Below are positions 1 to 9,229 of a DNA stretch of 64,000 nt, piece after piece (the stretch's first letter is position 1; the number at the start of each line of letters is the position of its first letter). Origin of the DNA: Leptospiraceae bacterium (lineage in GTDB: Bacteria; Spirochaetota; Leptospiria; Leptospirales; Leptonemataceae); contig JANXCF010000001.1 in NCBI GenBank assembly GCA_025059995.1, positions 1 to 64,000 on the forward strand. Reading direction: 5' to 3'. Under the pieces are notes generated by a model. It saw only the letters and a program-made list of their open reading frames with translations, did not search any database and was not told where the DNA came from. The position numbers and the translations under genes were made by a program.

Positions 1-1
1 T

Positions 2-544
2 CCAAGACCAAAAGGTGATCCAAAATTTTATGGTGGTAATATCCCAAGGTTAATGGTTCAAGATGTTACAAGAGATTACAAATATGTTATTCCAAGATTA
101 GATTATTTAACTCTTGAAGGTGCGAAAAAAAGTAGATTCCTTCCTAAAGGAACAGTAATAATCCAAGTTAGTGGTAATCCAGGAACACCTTGTATATTGG
201 GAATTGATGCTTGTATACACGATGGTTTCGCTGCATTGATTGATTTAGATAGGACAAAAATTAATGATGAATTTATTTTTTATTATTTCGACTACTCTAA
301 ATCATTATATAAACAATTAGCATTTGGAGCGATATTTCAAAATTTACAAACATATTCAATAAGTAAATTTTTAATCCCTATTCCTCCTCTCCCAGAACAG
401 AAAGTAATCGCTCATATTCTTCAAACCATTGATGATAAAATTCAAAAAGAAGAAGCAAAGAAAAAAGCACTTGAGAATTTATTTAAAAGCATGCTACATA
501 ATTTGATGAGTGGTAAGATAAGAGTTAAAAGCAGCATGGAATAA
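2..544 (+). CDS. hsdS: Type I restriction-modification specificity subunit HsdS, C-terminal part
   Basis: This is the C-terminal 180 residues of a DNA-recognition subunit; the frame is open to the left edge, so the gene begins outside the window. HsdS directs the HsdM/HsdR complex to its target site. The visible part starts inside a target recognition domain and ends with the family's conserved helix: the IPIPPLPEQKVIAHIL motif followed by a charged coiled coil that spaces the recognition domains. The first in-frame ATG (53) lies inside the conserved domain and is not a start. The stop is followed after two bases by the hsdR start codon, so the two genes are cotranscribed. An hsdM gene would be expected upstream. 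Family assignment is firm; target specificity cannot be read. Confidence 0.9.
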   Translation, partial: PRPKGDPKFYGGNIPRLMVQDVTRDYKYVIPRLDYLTLEGAKKSRFLPKGTVIIQVSGNPGTPCILGIDACIHDGFAALIDLDRTKINDEFIFYYFDYSKSLYKQLAFGAIFQNLQTYSISKFLIPIPPLPEQKVIAHILQTIDDKIQKEEAKKKALENLFKSMLHNLMSGKIRVKSSME

Positions 545-546
545 TT

Positions 547-3465
547 ATGAAATTCGGTTCTGAAAAATATGCGGTTCAGAATCCCATCCTAAGTTATGTT
601 CGTGAGGCACAGACAGAATATAATTTTGCGAACACGGGATGGCATTACATAAGCAAAGATGAGCTTAGTAAATTAAGACTTGATAATAACCAAATCATAT
701 TAGAAAACATATTCCTTTCTAAAATCAAATCACTAAATCCCTTTCTTTCTGACGATGAGGCAAAAGAGGTTTTAAAACAGCTTAAAGGAGTAAGACCAGA
801 TATTGAAGGAAATCTTACGGTCTGGCAATTCTTGAAAGGGCTTAGAAGCCTTTATATACAAAGTGAAAAGAGACAGAGAAACATACGCCTTATTGACACA
901 GAAAACATCAATAACAATGATTTTCATGTTACTGAAGAGTTTGAATTCACAAATGGCATCAGGTCTATAAGGCAGGACGTAGTATTTTTTATCAACGGCA
1001 TACCTGTGATTTTTATTGAAGCAAAAGCTCCTTATGTGCTTCAGGGAATGGATATTGCTCTTGAGCAGGTGCTTAGATACCATAGAGAATGTCCCGAGCT
1101 TTTAGCCGTTGAGCAGGTACTTGTCCTTACCCATCTTATTAAATTCCTCTACGGCTCTACATGGAATGCAAATTCAAAAAACCTCTATAACTGGAAAGAA
1201 GAATTACGGGGAGATTTTGAATCACTCGTAAAAGCCTTTTTTGATAGAGAAAGGATTGTCAGGCTTATCACTGATTACATTCTTTTTGTTCGCAAGGATG
1301 AACTTTTGCAAAAAGTAATCTTAAGACCACACCAGATGAGGGCAGTTGAAAGGGTCATTGATAGGGCAAAGGATAAACAAAAAAGGCGTGGTCTTATCTG
1401 GCATACCCAGGGCTCTGGAAAGACCTATACGATGATCGTTATAGCTAAAAAACTTATTGAAGATCCAGTTTTTGAAAACTCCACAGTGATTATGCTTGTT
1501 GATAGAAACGAGCTTGAATCCCAGCTTTTTGGAAATATTCAAGCTGTGGGTATAGAGCATGTAGAAGTTGCTGAAAGCAAAAAGCACCTGCAAAGAATCT
1601 TAAAAGAACAAAGAAAAGGGTTGATTGTTTCTACGATACATAAGTTTGAGGGAATGCCTGAAAAGATGAGCACAAGGGATAATATCTTTGTTTTGATTGA
1701 TGAGGCTCATAGGACTACTTCAGGAAAATTAGGAAACTATCTTATGGGTGCCCTTCCTAATGCTACTTATATTGGATTCACAGGCACACCAATAGACAAA
1801 ACATCTCGTGGCAAAAACACCTTCTTAATCTTTGGAAGAGAGGATCCCCCCAAAGGCTATCTTGATAAATATAGCATTGCTGAGTCCATCGAAGATGGGA
1901 CAACTGTCCCCATTCATTATAAACTTGCACCTAATGAACTTAGGATTGATAAGGAACTTTTAGAAAAAGAGTTTTTTGAATTGAAGGAAACAGAGGGATT
2001 AAGTGATATTGAAGAACTTAATAGCTTGCTGGATAAGGCTATAAACCTTAAAAATGCTATCAAAAGCGTAAACAGAATAGAAAGAGTAGCAGAGTATATA
2101 GCAAAGCATTATAAGGAATATGTTGAGCCCCTTGGTTATAAAGCCTTTGTTGTAGCAGTGGATAGAGAAGCCTGCGCCCTCTATAAAGAGAAACTTGACA
2201 AACACTTGCCAGAAGATTACTCAAAGGTTATTTACAGCCCTCATTATAATGATCCAGAATTTATGGCTCGATATCATCTCTCTGAGGAGGAAGAAAAGCG
2301 CATTAGAAAAAACTTCTTAGACCCTGAAGCGATGCCAAAAATATTGATAGTGACGAATAAACTGCTTACGGGCTTTGATGCTCCTGTGCTTTATGCAATG
2401 TATCTTGATAAGCCCATGCGTGATCATGTGCTTTTACAAACAATTGCAAGGATAAATCGACCCTACGAAGACAAAGAAGGTAGAAAGAAACCTGCTGGGC
2501 TTGTGATTGATTTTATTGGGATATTTGAAAGGCTTGAAAAAGCTCTTGCTTTTGATTCTACGGATATTGAAGGAATTATAAAAGATATTGAGGTTCTGAA
2601 AGAAAGGTTTTTAGAATTAATTGAAGAGGCAAAGACAGAATATCTTGAATACCTACGACAGCATGTACCTGAGGATAAGAAAGTTGAATTCATTCTTGGT
2701 TATTTCTCAGACAAAGAAAAGAGAGAGGATTTTTATAGTTTTTTTAAAGAGCTAAACGATATTTACAACATCCTTTCTCCTGATGAGTTCTTGAGACCTT
2801 ACCTTTCTGATATGGAAACTCTTACAAGGATATATAAGATTGTCCTCGAAGCTTACGATCCATCAGTAAAAATTAAAAAAGCACTTACAACCAAGATCGA
2901 AGAATTACTTAGAAAGAATGTTAAGCAAAGTGAGATAAAAGATGCCTTAGAGGTTTATGAAATTAATGAGCATACCATTAAGATACTTGAAGAAAAGAAT
3001 ATATCAGAGCAAGAAAAGGTCTTTAATCTTAGTAAAAGCATAGCTGTTCACATCCAGAAAGAAGGTCATAACTTCCCCTATCTCTTATCCATAGGTGAAA
3101 GGGCGGAAAAAATAATGAGTCAGTTTAGAAATAAGCAGATTACCACTAAGGAGGCTCTTTCAGAACTCAAAAAAATTTTAGATGAGATAAATCATTCTCG
3201 ACAAGAACAGATCGCAAAGGGTATGAAAAAAGATGAGTTCACCATATATTGGATACTAAAGCAGGAACAGGTAGAGACCCCTAAAGAGAATGCAAGGGAA
3301 TGCCAAATTATAATGGATCAGTATCCTTACTGGAAAAGTAATCAAGCTCAAGAAAGAGAAATAAAGAAAAGAATACTCGCACTTTTAGATAAAATTGTTG
3401 AACCAGAAAGAGCAAGCGCTATTCTTGAAAAAATTATTGATACCTTGAAGGAAGAAGGAAATTAA
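547..3465 (+). CDS. hsdR: Type I restriction enzyme HsdR (nuclease-translocase)
   Basis: This is the full-length (972 aa) motor and nuclease subunit of a type I restriction enzyme, which translocates DNA with ATP and cuts away from the recognition site. The N-terminal nuclease domain shows a PD-(D/E)XK core with Asp144 and the EAK triad near 158-160. The helicase part has Walker A (TQGSGKT, about 287-293), DEAH (about 385-388), motif III FTGTP, motif V TGFDAP and motif VI QTIARINRP. The C-terminal third is helical and should contact the methylase core. The ATG lies two bases after hsdS. All catalytic motifs are present, so the protein looks functional if hsdM is intact outside the window. Confidence 0.95.
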   Translation: MKFGSEKYAVQNPILSYVREAQTEYNFANTGWHYISKDELSKLRLDNNQIILENIFLSKIKSLNPFLSDDEAKEVLKQLKGVRPDIEGNLTVWQFLKGLRSLYIQSEKRQRNIRLIDTENINNNDFHVTEEFEFTNGIRSIRQDVVFFINGIPVIFIEAKAPYVLQGMDIALEQVLRYHRECPELLAVEQVLVLTHLIKFLYGSTWNANSKNLYNWKEELRGDFESLVKAFFDRERIVRLITDYILFVRKDELLQKVILRPHQMRAVERVIDRAKDKQKRRGLIWHTQGSGKTYTMIVIAKKLIEDPVFENSTVIMLVDRNELESQLFGNIQAVGIEHVEVAESKKHLQRILKEQRKGLIVSTIHKFEGMPEKMSTRDNIFVLIDEAHRTTSGKLGNYLMGALPNATYIGFTGTPIDKTSRGKNTFLIFGREDPPKGYLDKYSIAESIEDGTTVPIHYKLAPNELRIDKELLEKEFFELKETEGLSDIEELNSLLDKAINLKNAIKSVNRIERVAEYIAKHYKEYVEPLGYKAFVVAVDREACALYKEKLDKHLPEDYSKVIYSPHYNDPEFMARYHLSEEEEKRIRKNFLDPEAMPKILIVTNKLLTGFDAPVLYAMYLDKPMRDHVLLQTIARINRPYEDKEGRKKPAGLVIDFIGIFERLEKALAFDSTDIEGIIKDIEVLKERFLELIEEAKTEYLEYLRQHVPEDKKVEFILGYFSDKEKREDFYSFFKELNDIYNILSPDEFLRPYLSDMETLTRIYKIVLEAYDPSVKIKKALTTKIEELLRKNVKQSEIKDALEVYEINEHTIKILEEKNISEQEKVFNLSKSIAVHIQKEGHNFPYLLSIGERAEKIMSQFRNKQITTKEALSELKKILDEINHSRQEQIAKGMKKDEFTIYWILKQEQVETPKENARECQIIMDQYPYWKSNQAQEREIKKRILALLDKIVEPERASAILEKIIDTLKEEGN

Positions 3466-3734
3466 GAAAGGATAGAGAATTTACTAAGCCTGAAAATTGA
3501 ATTTATGGAATTGCATGATGATAAAGTTCAGTCAAATTTATGAAGCTCTGAGATATGAAAAAAGCTAATGTGTTAACATCAGAAGAAATAAATGAAAATC
3601 TTAAATCTTAAAAGAAAATTCAAAAAACTCATACTTTAAATTTAAACAGCTAAGTTTTTTTGGCTCATTTTTTTACTTAGAAGCAAATTCAAAAAAGTTA
3701 TATAATCTTCTTTTGAGAATTTTAGGGTTTAGTG
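3466..3734. other. Gene-free stretch downstream of hsdR
   Basis: This A+T-rich spacer holds no convincing reading frame, RNA gene or strong hairpin. Two short A-rich segments sharing the string attcaaaaaa occur near 3618 and 3680, but they are low-complexity. The stretch may be decayed coding sequence, as stops interrupt every frame. Confidence 0.4.
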
Positions 3735-4052
3735 ATGTATTTAGAGAAAAGCTATCCCGAAGATTCGAGATACATGGAAAGAACGAGGGAAAGCTTTAAA
3801 TCCTATGTCCTCAAGTGGGCTCAAAAGATAGGTGTTGCTAATAAGATTATGTCTATTCACCTAAGACCCATGAAGAAAAAAATTGCCAGTTGTTCAAGTA
3901 AAGGAAGGCTCACCTTCGATCCCGGTATCTTAAAAGAAAGTCAAGAAAAGATGGACTACATAATAGTTCATGAGCTCTTACACCTTAGATATCCTAATCA
4001 TGGAAAGATGTTTAAGCTTCTACTGAAAATTTACTTAAAGAAAAAAACTTAA
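3735..4052 (+). CDS. Short YgjP/DUF45-type metallopeptidase
   Basis: This small (105-106 aa) protein carries the metal site of the YgjP/DUF45 (M48-like) family: the HELLHLRYPNH motif supplies two zinc-binding histidines and the catalytic glutamate, with a third histidine downstream. An SCSSKGRL string matches the family's WGSCSSKG element, although the preceding Trp-Gly is replaced. Typical family members are about 230 residues, so this is a minimal version or lacks its N-terminal half. A GTG codon immediately precedes the chosen ATG and could also initiate. Such genes are often found beside type I restriction loci, as here; the substrate is unknown. An intact zinc motif argues against a random remnant. 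Confidence 0.7.
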   Translation: MYLEKSYPEDSRYMERTRESFKSYVLKWAQKIGVANKIMSIHLRPMKKKIASCSSKGRLTFDPGILKESQEKMDYIIVHELLHLRYPNHGKMFKLLLKIYLKKKT

Positions 4053-4225
4053 TGGTAAGCCGCTACCTTCCTTATAACCCTCTCCTCTTCAGACTCTTTA
4101 TCAACTCCTTTTCAAACTTTTAAAAGTCGGGATTTTCCCTTGAAGAAAAGGAATTTTTAGACATTTGAATAAGTAATTCTATTGTGCAAAATCTAAAAAA
4201 ATCAAAAGCAGATTTCATGCATTGA

Positions 4226-6160
4226 CATTTTTTAGAGTTTATAAGAAGAGTAATTAAGGATGAAAATTGGGTCAAAGAAAAGACGAATAAAATTCTGACT
4301 GGAAAAACTGGTTTGATTAACGAAGATAATCGAGATATCTTTGAAAATAAATTTAACTACCTTAAAAAGAAAGAGTTTGATATTGATGATTTATATAAAA
4401 AAGTCTTCGGTGGGAAAGGAGCATTCGGAATATACGAAATAAAGAATGCTGCGGGAGAATTTGGATTAAAAATAGCAGAAAACAACTATTTTGGAGTAAT
4501 AAATATTGGCTCTACCTCAAAATTTAAAGAGCAAATAGAAGAAAAAGGCATGAAAGTTTTTCAAGATGCAATATCAGGTTCTCTTTTTGACTCCATAAAA
4601 AAAGAAAATTCTTCCATAAACATCCTTATTGGTTCCAAGAAATTTATTGAGGGTTGGGATACCTGGCGAGTATCTTCAATGGGACTCCTTAATATAGGTA
4701 AAGAGCAAGGAACACAGATCATTCAATTATTTGGTAGAGGAGTAAGACTAAAAGGAAAAGACATGTCTCTTACAAGAAGTAATCTAAAAAATAATATTAA
4801 ATTATTAGAAACCCTTAATATTTATAGTATCAATGCAGATTACTTAAAAATATTTTTAGATACAATAAACAAAGAAGAAGTTGAGTTTGTAACAATAAAG
4901 ATACCCATAGAATTTCAACATGAAGAAAAATGGGAGGAGCTTTACATTCTCACAAAAAGAAAGGATAAAAGTTTTGTTGATGAGGAAATTATAGAACTCA
5001 AGCTAGATGATAAAATTAATTTCACAATAGACCTTTTACCAAAGATATCAGCATATTCATCAAAAGAAAGAAAAAAAGGAGGTATAGAGCAAGAGTATAT
5101 AAAAGCAAAATCAGAAGAGAAACTAACTTTAAAAGATAAGGTAGATTTATTAAACTGGGAGAAAATATGGGAAGAAATTTATAACTTTAAAAGCATAAGA
5201 GGCTATTGGAATTTGATCTTAAGAAAAGAAATATTAAAAAAATTACTTTTATCTGATAAATATAAAATTCAAGTTTTACCAGAAATGCTGGAGATAAAAA
5301 CTCAAAATGATCTAATGAGAATAGAAGAGATGGCATTATTAGTGATAAAAAAATACATTGACCTATATTATAGAAAACATGCAAAGAGATTTGAAACAGA
5401 GAATATACAATATAAGAAAGGTGTAGAACAATTGGAACTTTTTGTCTTTGAAAAATCAGAAGGCAAGTATTATTACAACTTACAAATTAATAAAAAACAA
5501 GGAGACCTGATTAAACAAATTAAGGAATTGGCTGAAAATCTAAATGAGCTCACTAAAAATGAAAATAAGTCACTGCCACGGATTTATTTTAATAGACACT
5601 TGTACCTCCCTATTCTTCTTCAAGATAAAAAAATAGGAAACATTTCGCCAACGGGACTTGTAGAAAGTGAAAAAGAATTCATTTTAGGATTACGAAATTA
5701 TTTGGAAAATAACAAAAATAATCTTTTAGATAAAGAAATATATCTTCTAAAGAATTATCCATTTTCTGGCATAGGGTTTCAACTTGATTGGTCGGGTTTT
5801 TATCCTGATTTTATTATGTGGATCTTAGATAACCGAACGAAAATTCAAAGAATAGTTTTTATCGATCCAAAGGGATTAGAACATGAAAAAGATTTAGATC
5901 ATGAGAAAATCAAATTTAAAGATGTTCTCAAAGACATAGAAAACAAACTTGGACGAAAGGACATAACTTTAGATTCTTACATTCTCTCTATAACCCCATA
6001 TATAAATTTAGTAAAAGGGAAAACTGATCCCAAAAAACAAATAGAGTATGAAGAACATCATGTTTTATTTTTGAACGACAACGATTGGCAGAGAAAACTA
6101 TTTGAACGAATAGGAATTAAAGAGAATAAATTGACTCAGAAAGACAGGTTAATTATTTAA
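4226..6160 (+). pseudogene. 5'-truncated type III-like restriction helicase-nuclease (Res)
   Basis: The open frame (about 644 codons) encodes the C-terminal half of a superfamily 2 restriction helicase of the type III Res kind. Visible elements are motif V (IEGWDTWRVSSMGLLNIG), motif VI (QIIQLFGRGVRLKG) and a C-terminal nuclease domain with YPDFIMWI followed by FIDPKG, matching the PD-(D/E)XK triad of type III endonucleases. The N-terminal RecA domain with Walker A and DEAD/DEAH is absent: an in-frame TGA stands at 4223-4225 and the sequence before it has no continuation in any frame. There is no plausible start codon with a ribosome site; the first candidate, TTG at 4313, lies inside the domain. 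No modification gene is adjacent. Without its ATPase site the product should not restrict DNA. Confidence 0.75.
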
Positions 6161-6219
6161 ACTTAATTAAGTATTCAAGTAGCATCCCCCTCACCATCAC
6201 GAGAATCAACGAGCATTAA

Positions 6220-6610
6220 CGACAAAAAAGAGAAGAGCTTTTTACTTTGAAAAATGTTTTTTCTACTTTAGAGGGGTTGTCAAAAGAAGTTTCTTTTCCG
6301 GAGCTCATGTCTTGGTTCCATCACGAAACCCCATCGTATTACAGAAAGATCCGATTTTCCCACCCAATTACTGAAGAGAAGTCAATCAATTTTGAGGGTA
6401 TTTGACCCAAAGTTCTTTCAAAAGAAACGTTTTCTTTAGACGAACTTTTTCTCGGCATCGGTTTTACTTGCTTATTCTTATGATTTGAACCCAGATAAAG
6501 TTTTGAGTTTTGTTAGGAATCTTGAATACAAAACTCTTTTGATCGTGATCTGTCCCAGTTTATAGAAAAACTTAGAGTCTCTTTGAAGGATTATTGTTTT
6601 CAAAAGAGTT
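6220..6610 (+). pseudogene. Frameshifted remnant of an unidentified gene
   Basis: Three consecutive open segments on the plus strand read like one protein broken by a stop and two frame changes. Frame 1 from 6220 reads through a segment containing SFPELMSWFHHETPSYYRKI to a TGA at 6403-6405 and continues with PKVLSKETFSLDELFLGIGF. A second frame then gives SVLLAYSYDLNPDKVLSFV, and a third gives SFDRDLSQFIEKLRVSLKDY near 6540. Amino acid composition is protein-like throughout. I do not recognise the family. It directly follows the truncated restriction gene and fits a decaying island. Confidence 0.5.
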
Positions 6611-9226
6611 TCAAGATCCCAACAACATCTTTCTGAGTTTTTTTGTTTCTTCTTTTTCGGGTGCGAGGGTGAGGAGTTGATTGAGAATTTTGACTGCTCT
6701 TCTGTTATCGCCCAGAAGATGGCAACAATTTATCATGAGAATCAAATTGGAAACATTATTTGGATCCCGTATGTACAATCTTTCTGCATGCTCAAAGGCT
6801 TTGCTATAATTTTTACTCAATAAATAGGATCGAGCTACTCTTATCAAAACATCATTATCGTAGGGATATACATTTAAATAATCTTCTCCGAGCTGAATAG
6901 TCTTTTGGTAGTTTTCTAATTTGTAGTTTGTCAGTATCATTTCTTTATACAAAAACTGAGAGCTATGATAAGATTGTTCTAAACTTTCTATGTATTCCAA
7001 AAGTTCATTCCATTTTTCATTATGTTGAAGCATTCGGATTTTGGATTTTATTTCGCTACTTATGGTATCTTGATGATGGGGTTGATCTTGTATGTCTTCT
7101 TTGTAGGTGATTTTGACAATGCTTATATCATCAATGATTTTTCCTCGGGAGGCGATGTTTTCTACAATCTTTTGTAAATCTCCTTGAGATTCTTCTATTA
7201 TTCGAAGAAATAAAGTTTCATCTTCATTTACCGCTTCTTTTCCATTAAGAGAAAACAAAATATCATCCTTTCCATCTGAACCAACAAAAACCATATCTCC
7301 TGGTTTTAATTCCTTCATAAGAATGTATACTTTTCCCACAAGTCCGGGAGTTCCAAATTTCTTGAATTCTGTTTGCTGATCCAAAAATTCAGCTCTGTTT
7401 TTTCGATACAAAACAGGATAAGGATGTTCTGCATACACGTAGTATAAAGTTCCTGTTTGCTCATCAATTAAACCCAAAAATCCTGACAAAAGCATTGAAC
7501 CATCAAAGGATTCAAAAACATTATGGAGTTCTATAAAAAGTTCTTTTAGCCATTTTTCAGGATATCGGTTTTGATACTCAGAATACAAAATTGTTCGAGT
7601 CAGAATGGATTTGATAATCACACCTGCAACAAGGGAACCGCCAGCACCTTGAAGGGATTTCCCCATGGCATCACCATTAAACACGAACACATAAGGTCTC
7701 TGTTTGAGGTTAATACTTTGAGTTATGATTACATCTCCGCCGATCTCTCGATGCCATTTTTTAAACTGGAATTCTTTTTTTTGTTTAAGGTAAGTTTGGA
7801 TTCCTACTACCTCTGAGTTCACATCATTAAAGATTAATGGCTGAACCAACAAGGAAGTGAGGAAATAATCGCCATCTTGTTGTTCTTTGAGCCTTCTAAT
7901 TTCATCTAAAGATAATTGTAGCTCTGCTGTTCTTTCTTTTACCTTTTCCTCTAAATGAACGTTTAACTCTTCCACTTCTTGATACACCCGTAAAAATTTG
8001 TTTGCCAAGACAAAAGCAATCCCAATCACAAAAGCAAAAAAACCATACCTTGCCAACTGATAGTTAAAAAGACCAATCCCCATGGCTCCAAGAATATCTA
8101 AAACGGCTGTTGATACAAAAATCATCATTCCTATCAAGAGCCTAATCGAGTCTTGATTTTTTTTAACAGAATAATAAACCACTATGCCTAATGCATAAAC
8201 TAATATCACAAGAGTTGTTTTCTGCCAATAACTCAAAACAAGAGAAGCTACATAATAATCAAATAGCCAAACACTGATAGTATAAAGCAAAATTATAGAA
8301 GAAATGATTTTTGCAAATAAAGTCAGTCTTAGGTAATGGAATTCTTCATAAAACAATAATCCCCAAATAGAGGTTAAAAAAATAGAAGAATAGTCTAACC
8401 TCAAAATCATTAAGGAATCTATACCCAGATTTTCTGCAAGGACATAAATATAGTTTGATCTCGTAACATAATAAAAACTAATGAACACAGAAAAAAGCCC
8501 AAACCACAAATTATATCTTTCTTTAGGTCTTTTTGAGTATAAAAGTAAGTGATATAAACCCACAAATAAGTATAAAAATGATAGCATGAAGGTAAATGCT
8601 TCAATATGAATTTTTATGTGTTCTTCGAAGTAGTTGATTTCAAAAGGAACATCGTTAAATTTTTTTTCTACATTCAAATTATAAGGATACAGGGTATAAA
8701 CAACGAAAATCAATTCATTTTCTTCGCGAAGAAGATTTGTCGGCAATACCACTAAAGCATGCCTTCGAAACCCCATCTTTTCATAGGTTTGATTTTCAAA
8801 ATTGACTTTTCCAAAACTGGCAATGAGTTGACCATTCAGATATACATCTGAAATGATCGTGAAGTAAGGAATATGCAAACTAATTTTATTATGTTGATAG
8901 TCAAGATTCAGTTCAGATAATTTAAAGGTTGTCAGAAACGAAAGTGCCACCAATGGTTTTTCAGCTGAAATTCGTTCGTATTTTATGGGAAAATCTATTT
9001 CCTTCCATTCTTTGGAATTGTATTCTTTTAAACCAGGAATATCTGAGGTTATTTCTGATAAATAAATCGGGTTGGCATTTTTCGTTGGATACGCTCCAAT
9101 CCGCATCTTCCAGTTTTTTAGTTCATACCCTTGTTTTGGACGATTTTCAAAAAAGTCAAAACTCAAGCTTGTTAAAGGGAAAGATACGAATAAAAGGCTG
9201 ATGATTTTCAATATGATTGTCCTCAT
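6611..9226 (-). CDS. 7TM-DISM receptor / PP2C (SpoIIE-type) phosphatase with TPR tail
   Basis: This 871-aa membrane signalling protein has, in order: a signal peptide (1-22), a periplasmic beta-rich 7TMR-DISM sensor (about 25-200), seven membrane helices (about 205-410), a coiled coil (415-450), a SpoIIE-type PP2C serine/threonine phosphatase (about 455-705) and TPR-like repeats to the end. The phosphatase has the first metal motif as GDAMGKS (Asp519) and the second as GSDGKDDI. The 7TM-DISM plus PP2C combination is characteristic of leptospiral genomes. It would sense a periplasmic ligand and dephosphorylate a partner such as an anti-sigma-antagonist; ligand and partner are unknown. It begins three bases after the pcrA stop, so the two are probably cotranscribed. 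Confidence 0.88.
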   Translation of the reverse strand: MRTIILKIISLLFVSFPLTSLSFDFFENRPKQGYELKNWKMRIGAYPTKNANPIYLSEITSDIPGLKEYNSKEWKEIDFPIKYERISAEKPLVALSFLTTFKLSELNLDYQHNKISLHIPYFTIISDVYLNGQLIASFGKVNFENQTYEKMGFRRHALVVLPTNLLREENELIFVVYTLYPYNLNVEKKFNDVPFEINYFEEHIKIHIEAFTFMLSFLYLFVGLYHLLLYSKRPKERYNLWFGLFSVFISFYYVTRSNYIYVLAENLGIDSLMILRLDYSSIFLTSIWGLLFYEEFHYLRLTLFAKIISSIILLYTISVWLFDYYVASLVLSYWQKTTLVILVYALGIVVYYSVKKNQDSIRLLIGMMIFVSTAVLDILGAMGIGLFNYQLARYGFFAFVIGIAFVLANKFLRVYQEVEELNVHLEEKVKERTAELQLSLDEIRRLKEQQDGDYFLTSLLVQPLIFNDVNSEVVGIQTYLKQKKEFQFKKWHREIGGDVIITQSINLKQRPYVFVFNGDAMGKSLQGAGGSLVAGVIIKSILTRTILYSEYQNRYPEKWLKELFIELHNVFESFDGSMLLSGFLGLIDEQTGTLYYVYAEHPYPVLYRKNRAEFLDQQTEFKKFGTPGLVGKVYILMKELKPGDMVFVGSDGKDDILFSLNGKEAVNEDETLFLRIIEESQGDLQKIVENIASRGKIIDDISIVKITYKEDIQDQPHHQDTISSEIKSKIRMLQHNEKWNELLEYIESLEQSYHSSQFLYKEMILTNYKLENYQKTIQLGEDYLNVYPYDNDVLIRVARSYLLSKNYSKAFEHAERLYIRDPNNVSNLILMINCCHLLGDNRRAVKILNQLLTLAPEKEETKKLRKMLLGS

Positions 9227-9229
9227 ACT

